From: a virus
DNA: 40,791 nt
Reading direction: 5' to 3' (one strand)
IMG/VR virus record: IMGVR_UViG_3300009365_003825
Span: 1-40,791 of that record
A program made the position numbers and the translations under genes. Positions within the stretch are counted from its first letter, which is position 1; each line of letters starts with the position of its first letter. The notes below the pieces were generated by a model. The model was given only the letters and a program-made list of their open reading frames with translations. It made no database searches and was not told the origin of the DNA. Positions 7,256-17,800 of this stretch are shown here, piece by piece.

Positions 7256-8161
7256 ATGAAGAAGTTCCTTTTTGTTTTTTTAGTTCTTACTGCTGTAGTA
7301 GGAGTAGGAATCAAACTTTCTGCACCAGTAGATACGCCTATCTATATTCACACCCCACCATCGGCAATTGAACACTATGTAGGCAAAGTTAAATTCGACA
7401 ATGGTTTATGTGTAAGGTTGCTTATTTTAAAACATTGTCCCGACAGGATTGGCGAAACAGATATAGATCAAATATCCTCAGCCGCCAACTTGGCTCAATC
7501 AAAAGGCTTAAGAATTAGGGATCTTGGTCAATTTGATATTGATAGAGATGGTCCTATGCAGTTTCAGAAGACTTTCTACACCTTAGACCAATTGCAAACA
7601 TTTGTCAGCGAGCAAATGAGGGTAGATGCTGAAGCTGGTGACACTTTTGTAATTTATACAGTGGGTCATGGTGGTGGAGACGGCAGTTTGATGCGACTTG
7701 GACAACGCACGGGCATAGTAACATGTTTTGCAAATGCAGCAGAAGAGAATGACCAGGAAACTTTTTGGTGGCAATTAAGTTGTCATGCTGCTGCTGAACT
7801 TCCGCCTATTTCTAGTTTAACACCAAAACAACAAGATCGCTTTGCCATGATAGCCAGTTCTTCCGCTAAAGAACTTAGCTATTTTTGTTCTCAAGGCGAA
7901 CAAATGGAAAAGGTGTTTTCTGCAATGGGACAAAACAGCACAGAAATCAACCCAAACCAAGATCATGAGATTGTTGCTGAAGAATTACGCAATTACATGA
8001 ACAAACACATTGAAAGTGGTAGGGGAGATTTAATTTTTGCTAAAAGTCCTCAAGAAGTTATTTTTGGGTTCGATTTGGCGAACTCAATACCTATTTTTGA
8101 GTCTGATGGCACTGAAGGCAATTACCCCAGAAACTACATTCCACATCCGAGAAGACCATAG
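7256..8161 (+). CDS. Exported clan CD (legumain/caspase-like) cysteine peptidase
   Basis: A 301-residue predicted peptidase with a caspase/hemoglobinase fold. Seen: an N-terminal hydrophobic segment at 4-19 (signal peptide or anchor) with a short Pro/Thr-rich linker; a hydrophobic strand ending TFVIYTVGHGGGDGS with H138; and a second strand, TFWWQLSCHAAAELP, with C176, 38 residues later. The GHGG plus strand-CxA arrangement is the His-Cys dyad of clan CD. The following FAMIASSSAKELSYF resembles the legumain (C13) segment ITASNANESS after the catalytic Cys. C13 enzymes cut after Asn or Asp; specificity cannot be read here. Viral clan CD peptidases are uncommon. Start chosen by the AGGAGG site. 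It lies upstream of the tape measure, in the same orientation; whether it acts on virion proteins, host envelope proteins or competing phages is unknown. Confidence 0.6.
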   Translation: MKKFLFVFLVLTAVVGVGIKLSAPVDTPIYIHTPPSAIEHYVGKVKFDNGLCVRLLILKHCPDRIGETDIDQISSAANLAQSKGLRIRDLGQFDIDRDGPMQFQKTFYTLDQLQTFVSEQMRVDAEAGDTFVIYTVGHGGGDGSLMRLGQRTGIVTCFANAAEENDQETFWWQLSCHAAAELPPISSLTPKQQDRFAMIASSSAKELSYFCSQGEQMEKVFSAMGQNSTEINPNQDHEIVAEELRNYMNKHIESGRGDLIFAKSPQEVIFGFDLANSIPIFESDGTEGNYPRNYIPHPRRP

Positions 8162-8177
8162 ATTTAAGCCATAAGTG

Positions 8178-8185
8178 TATATATA
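8178..8185 (+). promoter_or_regulatory. TATATATA octamer, candidate late promoter
   Basis: The gap 8162-8188 holds GTGTATATATA (8175-8185), identical over 11 bp to 39599-39609 before another start codon. It resembles the T4 late promoter TATAAATA. ATG 8189 is only 3 bases downstream and has no ribosome-binding site, so transcription from here would give a leaderless message or use ATG 8198 or 8210. Confidence 0.3.
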
Positions 8186-8188
8186 GCT

Positions 8189-8827
8189 ATGGCGAGGATG
8201 CAAAACAAAATGGGACTTCCTCCGGGTTTGGGAGTCCCCCAATCACTGAAACAAAAGTTCCGTCGCGCTAACCAAGCGGGGCGACCGTACCAACCTCTTC
8301 CTGCTAACCAATATGGCCCTAGCGTCAAAACCATTGGAAAGGGAAGCCTAGTGCATTTTAATTATATGTTTTGGATACATGATCCCCAACCATTAATAAT
8401 TGTTACTGATGTATTTCAGCAATATGTGCGAGGCGTGAATCTTCACTATTTGACCTTTCCTTATATTAAAACTTTGTTGCAAGGACCGGGTGGAAATCAA
8501 CCCATGTGTGATAACAGGTCGTTTTCTTACTATAACATTAGGGGAGATCGATATATAGTTGATGCATTTAGAACTTATAAGCGGGAAGGCATCCGAAGAC
8601 TTAAATCGCTCGATTGTAGTTTTATATTAAATGTAATGGCCAGCACCAGGGCTATAGATCCAAATGAAGTAGAACAAATAAGAGCAATTGTTAGGGAGCA
8701 AATAAGACAGAGGGTACAACCGAGAGCAGAAGATTTAACCGGAAATTATATGAATATGATGCAAGGTGAAAGTCAACCAGGATTTGATAATCCAAACATG
8801 CCTCCAGTCGTCCCACCACAAGGATAA
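8189..8827 (+). CDS. Unrecognised protein before the tape measure, presumed virion component
   Basis: A 212-residue protein. The central region (about 50-165) is rich in aromatic and hydrophobic residues: FNYMFWIHDPQPLIIVTDVF, then YVRGVNLHYLTFPYIKTLL, then a YYNIRGDRYIVDAFRTYKREG segment. The pattern of D-P-PLIIV followed by G-x-NLHYL recurs in structural proteins of large myoviruses as I remember them, but I cannot name the family securely. The C-terminus is a Pro/Gly/Gln-rich tail. It ends 3 bp before the tape measure ATG, which points to a tail or neck assembly role. The start is unsure: ATG 8189 has no ribosome-binding site, ATG 8198 follows GAGG with no spacing, and ATG 8210 lies 12 bases after GAGG. 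Confidence 0.5.
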   Translation: MARMQNKMGLPPGLGVPQSLKQKFRRANQAGRPYQPLPANQYGPSVKTIGKGSLVHFNYMFWIHDPQPLIIVTDVFQQYVRGVNLHYLTFPYIKTLLQGPGGNQPMCDNRSFSYYNIRGDRYIVDAFRTYKREGIRRLKSLDCSFILNVMASTRAIDPNEVEQIRAIVREQIRQRVQPRAEDLTGNYMNMMQGESQPGFDNPNMPPVVPPQG

Positions 8828-8830
8828 CCT

Positions 8831-11800
8831 ATGGCAATAGACGCATTTGGAAGACCGATACATTCAGATTCAGGTATGGATATTGATGCACTAAGAAGCG
8901 TGATTGCTGGCTTAGCAAATCGAGATGTTCCACCTGAGAAATTAAAGTCTGCGCGAACAGAAGAAGAAACTACTGCCGAACAAGATAAACATAAGACATT
9001 AGTAGACATCCACGCCGAAATGGTTCGGATGACCAATTTAGCCGAACAACAACAACAAGCCATAGAGCATCTTGAACAATGTATAGAAGCTCACGAAGAA
9101 AGAAAAGATAAAAAACCTGTCGGGGAACGAGAACCACAAGACTTCAATACTATTGATATTGGAGCAATAAATGTTGATGCTGCTCTACAAGATGCACAGG
9201 GCACAATAGCTTCTCAGGCTGTTTTGGGCATTAGTATACCCACCCCACAAAACATTGCCATTCCTAAAATTCAAATGCCGAATATACCATCGCCTCCTAA
9301 AATGACACCACCAATAATGGATTTGAGTGTTAAGGCTTTTGAAAAAGAACACAAAAAAGGGCCTGATATAGTTGCTGGTATGTTGACACCAGGAGAAGGT
9401 GTTGTTCCAAAAGGTAATGATCAATTAGTAAAAGACTTAGGCGGTAAGATTGTACAGGAATCGGGCGGAACGCCTCAATATTTTGCCACTCGTGGTGGTC
9501 CTAATTCAGACATAATTGACGCATTGCAAGAAATGACTGATGCCATCATTCAAAGTGGTAGTGGTGGTGGTGGTGCTGGTCGTGGTGGAGGAGGAAGACC
9601 ACCATTTTCGCCAGGAACTTGGGGTGGTAGAGGAACTTATATGGGTGGGGGTTTTGGCCCCGGTGGTCATGGTTTTGATAGATTGACTAAAAGAATGGGA
9701 TTTGTGCAGGGTGGTGCAGCTATGGCCACAGGCATAATCACCAACGATATAGTTGACCAAGAGTATCTTTACCTCAGAGGCATGAGAGAAATTGCCTATC
9801 AAACTGAAGGTGTTACAGCCCAAACAGAATCCCTTCAAAACACATGGGAGAAATTAGGAAAAACAGTTAAAAGAACTGGGGTCGATAGAACCAGATTCCA
9901 AATGGCGTTTGTAGCAAATGTTAAGAAAGGCATCAAGGATCTTAAAACATCCCAAAAAATTACCGAAATTGGTTTGCATTTAGGAAAGCAAATCGGCGCT
10001 AATGCCGAAAACACTTCTCAAATGTTCCATGATTGGCACATGCGCCTCAATTTAACTACTGGCCAAATGCAAGCCATGTCTTTAAATGCCAAAGAGGTTG
10101 CTAGGCAGACAGGTTTAACAGGCGAAAACTTAGAAGAAGTCATAAGATCCACTGATGCTATTGTCACCAGTATGCGTAATGCCGGTAATTTTACAGCAGA
10201 AGCCACAAGGGGCATTATGGGAATGTCCGCAGCAGCAAAGAAATTTGGTGTTGCTGAACCTGTAAATAAATTATTAGATGCATTGAGCAGTGGCTCGAAA
10301 TTTTTAACTGAATCTTCTGCCCAAACAAAGGCATTCTTACTTCGTTCCGCCTCAGACATTCCTGGTATGCATGAGCAAATCATCATGGGAACTGTGCTTA
10401 AAACCCAGAAAGCACAAAAAGAGTTGGTTGCTGGTATGGATAGGGAGATGAGTAGGTTTGCAAGAGGTTTGGGAGTTTCATTAGATAAATTCTCTGAACT
10501 TGATTTAGGAGATTTACCTGATGAAGTAAGATTCCGAATGAGTTTTGCTGCTAAACAAATGTATGGCATGGAGATAGGGGAGCTTCATCAAGCCGTAAAA
10601 GCTATGAAAGAAGGCAGTATGACTTTTGCGGATCGCATGGAAGACTTCGCAAGCACTCGTCAAAAACAATGGCTTACCACACAAGAAGAATTAAATTTAA
10701 GGAAGAAGGAACGGGATGCTACTGTAGCGAGAACTTCTGAAATCCTTGGCGCATATGACGCTGCAATTCAAAAAAGTAAAGAAGCTGGTCTAACTGGCGC
10801 AGCCGCTATTCAACAAGCATTTCAAAGAAATGATTTACAAAAGATGATACAGGGAGGTCAAGAAGACTTTCGTAAGTTATTTGGTGAAATAGGAGGCATG
10901 GATATTGACACCAGAGATGCCACTCAGGTTTTTAAAGCTGCTGGAACGATGTTGATGGATCAAATCGCACAAGATGCCAGAAAAGCAGGTATCGGTCTTG
11001 AAATTGATATGAAAGGGATTGAGGAACAATTAGCATCGCAAGACCCACAGAAGGTTAGAGAAGGTTTAGAGAAATTAAATGCCGAACAACGACGTGTTGC
11101 CACAATACAAGAGGCTTCTACCGACCCAATTAAAAAGGTGCAATTTGACCTATTAAGAGTTAATGAGCAAATTCGTCAAATCAGCGCATCTATGCTTTCT
11201 TCTTTGATGGGAATTATGGGTGAAATAGGAATTCTGATAACATTGATGGGTGCAATGTTATTGCCAAATATAGGCGGTGTGGCAAGCGTGATGGGCAACA
11301 TGAGAGGCTTCTTTACTGGTGGTGGGCATAAGGGGGCTATGTTCGGCGTAAAAGGAATGAAGTCCATGACAAGAGATTTTGGACTTGCCATTAGTAAATT
11401 TGGAAGATTGATAGGCAAAGGACCAATAGGAACTGGTGTGAGAACTGTGGGGCTTGGAATGGTACAAGGAGGCACTACTGCCGCCGCCGCAGGAAGTGCC
11501 ACAGGGCTTACCACTTTGACTGGTGCTATTGGTGGAGCACTTGGTGGTTTTGCCGCCCCTGCTGCCGCAGTTGCAGCAGCAGTCGTAGGAGTCACTGCTG
11601 TATTGGGTGGAGTGGTATCAGCATTTAAAGCTGGAACACATGCTGCTGAAATGTTTAATGTAGCTCAAAAAGACGTAACAGTTAATCAAAAACTAGCAGC
11701 AGAAAGTGCTGGATTCCTAACTGGAATTTTAAATGTCTTGACTCTGGGTTTCTTCAGAAAAGCTCTTGGGCCTGCTGGGTCATTGACTCAAAAACTTGCA

Positions 11801-14800
11801 CAGTTAAGCGCTGCATTCCCGCCTCTTACTTGGGCTATTCAAGCCATTCTTCTTCCCTTTAAGGTTCTATGGGGAATTCTGAAAGGGCTTGGTGTATTTG
11901 TTAAAGAAGTGTTTGTGGGACTCTGGGAAGGAATTAAAGCAGCACTTATGCCACTGGTAGAAGTGTGGAACTCTTTCCGAATGACAATGAGAGAATTGTT
12001 TGAGTCATTTGGTTTCTTCGGCACAAAAGCTAAAGACACAATCAGCATCGTAGAAGCTATTGTTGGTGTCTTTAGATTCTTAGGCAAAACAGTTGGTTGG
12101 GCGCTCAAGATAATCGGACATGCTGTAGGGTGGATCTTAAGAGTTGTAGCTATACCACTTCAACTTGCAATTAAGGCTCTTGGTGGTGCATTAAAAGGCA
12201 TCATGTGGCTAATTATGCCTATCGTAGATGGATTGCAGGTTTTATGGAAAGGCTTGAGCAACATCTTACAAGGAATAGGCAATTTCGACTTCAAGCAAAT
12301 ATTGTTCGGAATAGGCAAAACCCTTGAAGGGGCAGTTAGAACAATATTCTGGGGCGCACTTAATTTGTTGACAAGAGGGTTGTTGGCTATACCAATGATG
12401 ATTTGGCACGCCATTGTGGCCGTGTTTAATGGAATACCCGACATCTTACAACGATCTGTTGTTGATCCAATTAAAAAATTGCCGATTTTGATGGCGGATA
12501 AGTTTGGACAATTGCTGCAAGACTTGGGTTCAAGTCTTTGGGACGCAATTAAATGGCTTCCCGAAAAAATCGGTGAAGGTTTAAGTGGTATATTCCCTGA
12601 CTGGATGAAAAAGGGTTGGGGTTGGCTTGTTGGAACATCAGATGAAAAAGGCGCTTCTAAAATCAGCCTACCACAGTATGCTGTAGGTGCTGATCTTATC
12701 ACCAAGACTGGATTTGCTCAAGTTCACGCAGGTGAAAGAATTGTTCCTGCTAAAGCGACTGGTCCTTATAAACACCAAGGCAGAGAAATTGCTCCTGGTC
12801 AAGGTGGTCCGTATGAACAAACGGCTGGATTGCATATGGCTCAGACATACGCATTAGCTCGACACACCAAAGGCTTAAGAAGGATGACTGGAGCTTTTGA
12901 AAAAACAACCCAAACAGCTTTTCAAAATGCCACACAAGCCTTTAGAAATAAAGATATTGTTAGGACAGCTACCAATCTAAGAACTAACATGTGGGCCGCT
13001 CTTTCCAGTTCTAAAATGTGGGAAATGAGCTTATGGAAAATCAAAGGTTTGCTTGGAGATATAACTAAAAAAGTAGATACGGTTTTCAGTGGAACTGCAT
13101 GGTGGCAGAGATTCTTTGGATTCTTCTGGAAAGGATTTAAAGGTTTAACTGGACTCGTTGGTAAAGGATTTGGCCTTTTGATGAGGCCAATAAGAGCACT
13201 TTTCGGAGCCAGGAACCTAGATCGTTTTTTGGTCTGGTTGGCTAAATTAACGCCAAAGAACCTATTGAAGTCATTCAGTGCAGGATGGAGTGCTCTAACT
13301 GGCGGAATATCTCGACGCATGGGCGAGGGCACTTGGATTGGTAGAACATTAAATGCCTTTAAAACTGGTTGGGGTAGAGTGTGGGGATTCTTTGCACGAG
13401 GTTTCAATGATTTAATTAAATTCATGGAAAAATTGCCGCTCGGCATAGGAAAAATAACTAAATTCTTTAGTCAACCTCTTAAAGTCAGCAAGTTTTATAA
13501 AGGCGGATCTTTTTTGCCGAAAGATATGTGGAAAACTGTCAAGCAGGCTCCAAAAGGAGGCGTTACAGCAGCAGGTAAGTTTTATAAAGGCGGATCTTTT
13601 TTGCCGAAAGATATGTGGAAAGTTATCAAACGTGCTCCAAAAGGAGGCATTCAAGGAGAAGTTGCAGTCGTCAGGCTAATGGATAAATTAAAATTTGTCT
13701 TTGGTGGTCTTGGTAAAGCAATCACTAGCCTTTTCACTAGATTTAAAGACTTTGCCAAAGGGCTTCCCCTTATTGGTAAATTGGTTGGCAGAGTAGGTGA
13801 TGGTTTTCGTCTCCTTGGCCCAGGATTAAAAAGCGTTGGAAAATTCATCGGTAGAATTCCATTTCTAGGACAAATTATTGGTGGTGTTACAGGCGGAATA
13901 GAAGCTGGAAAAGCAGGCACCGGAATGTTTAAAGGTAAGGGCTTCATGGGTAAATTAGAAGGTATACTCATGGGCGTGTTTACTGGCGGTGCTAGAAAAG
14001 AAAGTATTTGGGGCGACTTTGGACTTGTTGAAAAACACGGCGTAGCTGACGAGGCTTTGGGGATTGCTGGTGCAACAACCATAGGTGGCCTTGGTGGTGC
14101 AGCTATCGGAACATTACTCGCCCCACTTACTGGTGGATTATCTATTCCAATTGCTGCTGCAATAGGTGCTATCATAGGTTTCTTTGTCCAGATTTACAAA
14201 CTTATCACATCAAACACTTCCGCCATAAAAGATTGGTTTATTTTAAACTTTGGCGACGTTTGGGATGGTATGAGAGACATGTGGCAAAGTGTTAAAGATT
14301 TCTGGAGTGAAATCTCTGACTTCTTTGGTAATATGGGGGTCAATTTAAAAGGCGGCTTGAAAGGTGGACTGATAGGTATGCTGCTTGCGCCTCTAACTGG
14401 TGGATTATCCATCCCTATCGCAATAGCAATAGGTGCATATTGGAAGACGATTAAAGAAGAACTAACAAGAGTTGATTGGCACAAGATATGGAGGGCTTTT
14501 AAACTCTTGCAAAATGTGGCATTTACAATAATGAAGTGGCGCTGGAATGTCTTTATGTTTGTGGCGAAGACCGCATTTAGAGTCTTCAAACAAATGTTTA
14601 ATATTGGAATGATATTTATTAAAGTGCTATGGGCGAGGGCCAAAGTAATTTGGGATGTAATAGTCAGCTTCGTCCAGATAATCGTGCAAATATTCAAAAC
14701 AATAGCCTCAGTTTTTGGAGCTATAATTGGTGCCTTCAGTAAAATAGGAGAAGCACTTGGTAATATTTGGAACAGTTTTAAAAACAATCCAATTGGTGCT

Positions 14801-17800
14801 GCATTAGACAAATATGTTATACAGCCCATTAAGTGGTCATTTAAACCTCTCACAGGTTTAGTAGACTTGTGGAATTCTCTTGATGTTGATGGAGCAACAG
14901 CAGGTTGGGATAAATTCAAATTATTTATGGACACTATTGGAGAAAGATCCTCAGAACAGTGGTTTGGTGGTTTTGATATGGGCGATTCTGCTATCGGAAG
15001 ATTCGCTCAGTCTATTGATGAGTATATCATTCAGCCTCTAAGTTACTTCAGAAAAAGATTCCAGTGGGTAACACAACAGGCTCTATTTAATATGAAATCT
15101 TGGCCAGCCAAGGCTGCTGCATATGTTCAAGATGGAATTCAAAAATTAGTTAATTCATTTTATTGGTTGCATGATACACTTGGCGATTTCACAAACTGGG
15201 TTAAAAAAATCACTCCAGGGCTTTCGCCTGAACATTTTGAAAGATTGCGTGCATCACCCACAATTAAAATTGATGCTGGTAAATTAGGTGGAGAAGGCCG
15301 ACTCGCAGCAATCAAAAGACAACAAGCATTAGTAAAACCTGTAGAACCCAGAGCGCCCGCATCACCGGGCGGAACTGCTTGGCTTCCTGGTAGTAAAACG
15401 TCGGCAAAACTTGCCCGATCGGCACGGGAGTGGTTCACAATGAGTTCCGAAGAACGAGCAAAAGTAAAAGCAGAGCGTTCGGCAGGAGAGGTGAAATATA
15501 TTGAGGCATTAGCGAAATATAATGCTGATATGAGAAGTTATGTAGCTGATATTTCGGGTGGTGGTCAAGAAAGATTAGCAGAAAAACAAATGTTGTTAAG
15601 TTTAGGATCAGTTTTGAGAGAAATGGATACACAAGGCGATCCTATTGCGAGCTATGATCCACAAACTAAGACAGTTTCAAGCCTTGAAAAATTACGCAAA
15701 GACTTGATGGAGTATGACCAAAGAACCAAAAAATGGGTGCTTTCAACACAAGGAGAAATGATTCTTGAAAGGTTAGAGAAGAAAGACGCAAGAGCTTACA
15801 ATTATGTTATGAAAGCCATGCAACTTTCTCACATGAAACTAGCTACTCAAGCCGCAGATCGAGAAAAATCTGAATACCTTGAAGAACACGGAGAACGATG
15901 GTCGCAAAAAAAATATGAAAAAGAGTTAGCCAGTTCAGATGGTGAAATAGGATTGGAAGAAGCTGTTTATAGATTTAACAAAGCAACAGGAAAATTCGAG
16001 TGGCAAATGAGTCAAGAAGGGTTGCAAAAAGGACGCGCAGGTAGAGATATTCCTCTAGGCATGGCATACAGATCAGCACATGGTATTGAACTTGGAGATG
16101 CCGCAATGGCTGGAAGAATAATGGAACAAGGATCTTGGGAAGAAGAAGGCAGTAGGTTGCTTAAGAGTATAAATGACAGAATCGAAAAGGGCGATACTGC
16201 TGCGAGAGCACGAGCCAAAAGAGATGCCTCAGCGGAACGTGGTTATCGTTGGGAAGAAATACAAGGTCGTATGATGCCATCAGAAAAACTCTTCCAAGAA
16301 GTGTTTCAAAGAGCCGCTGGAGCAATAGAACCGCAAGAGGGATATTACAAAGATGGAGTCTATGTCACGAAGGCCGCTGCTCAGGCAAAAGCGCTTAAAG
16401 ACGCAAATCATTGGATAAATACTCTTAACAAAATACCAGAATTTGCTCATTTGAAAGCATTAGTAGGCGATCCTGAGAAAGATAGAGCAACAATAGAGTC
16501 GCTTCAAGCAATAGCACATGAAGGTGCGCTTGGCAAGTCGTTAATCCCCCCAGAACAGAAAGCACTCTTAGAACAAATTGCTGGTATTCTTGAGGTTCAA
16601 GTTGGTGAACTTGTTGAATTAAAAGATGGACAACTCCAAGCTACTGAGGGAGCCTTAAAGCATGTCGCCAGATTATTGAGAGACAGCGATTTAAGTAGAG
16701 TTGAAAAAGAGAAAGTCATGGGGGCCGCAAGAGAAATGGGCATCGGTGGCGAATCTAAAGGCGCAATGCTAGAAGCTATTGATTTAGAAAGAGGCGGAAG
16801 AATTGCACCGGGTATCAGAGAAGTATTAGATCCAACAATGGGCATGTTGACTGCGGCAGGAGACAAGTGGTATACCGCTATGAGGGATGCCAATAAAAGC
16901 AGGGCTGCTACTTTCACCAAAAGACAATACACTGAAGTAAACAAAGACCTTCAGAGAATTAGTAAAGCACTGGAAGGAGGAAGCCATGAGGATATTGTTG
17001 AGTCTATAACTAATCAGTGGGGAAGTGTAATTAAATCAGGTAATGAAGAATTAATTAGACACTTAGGAGAAATCATTGGCTTGGAAAAAGAAGCTCTCGA
17101 TCAAGCTGTTGAACAAAGCAAAAAAGCCGATCTTATGGTCGAAGCTCAAGAAAATATGTGGAATAAAGTTCCACAAGAACTTGATGTAAATGTTGCTAAT
17201 CCCCCAGTTATAACAACTAGAGACGAAGTAACAGACCAAGCTGAGGCGCTTAAGAAAGACATCAATGTTGATATTGTTCGATCCACAGAAGCATTAGCTG
17301 GTTCTCAGGAAACGGCAGCTTGGAAAACATTCAAACTTGAAATAGGAGCAGGAATTTCAGAAGAAGAAGCCACAAAAAGACTCACCAAGAAATTAGAGAC
17401 AATTCACAAACTCAAAGAACAAGCCGAAGCACGGGATTTGCAAATACAGCGTGCTCCTGGTGGATTTGGGGAGTTTGCTGAAGGTGGGACTTTTAGGGCC
17501 ACAGATCCAACTCTTGCAGTATTGGGAGAACGTGGTGCTGAAAAAGTATGGGTTGCCCCAGATAAGTCCCCAACAACACAAGCCATAGATGCAACACTAG
17601 AAGGAAAAACAGAAGCAGAGGGGCAGACACCAGAAATTAAATTAACTCCCATACTTCTTGCTGGCCCAGAAATAGAACGCAATCCTATGGAAGCAGGGAA
17701 TCAGGACGCAATAATTCGATACCAAAGAGATGCCTCGTTGGCCGATCAACAAATTAGAAAGGCATTAGGAGACAATACAACCCTTTGGCGAGATGTTGGT

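Noticed and set aside
11176-11595. 139-codon minus-strand frame rich in Ala and Pro
   Set aside because: Antisense shadow of the Gly/Ala-rich tape measure region; composition follows from the other strand.
14194-14934. 246-codon open frame on the minus strand inside the tape measure gene
   Set aside because: It lies wholly antisense to a strongly coding gene, has low-complexity Ile/Pro composition mirroring the tape measure, and has no ribosome-binding site or domain.
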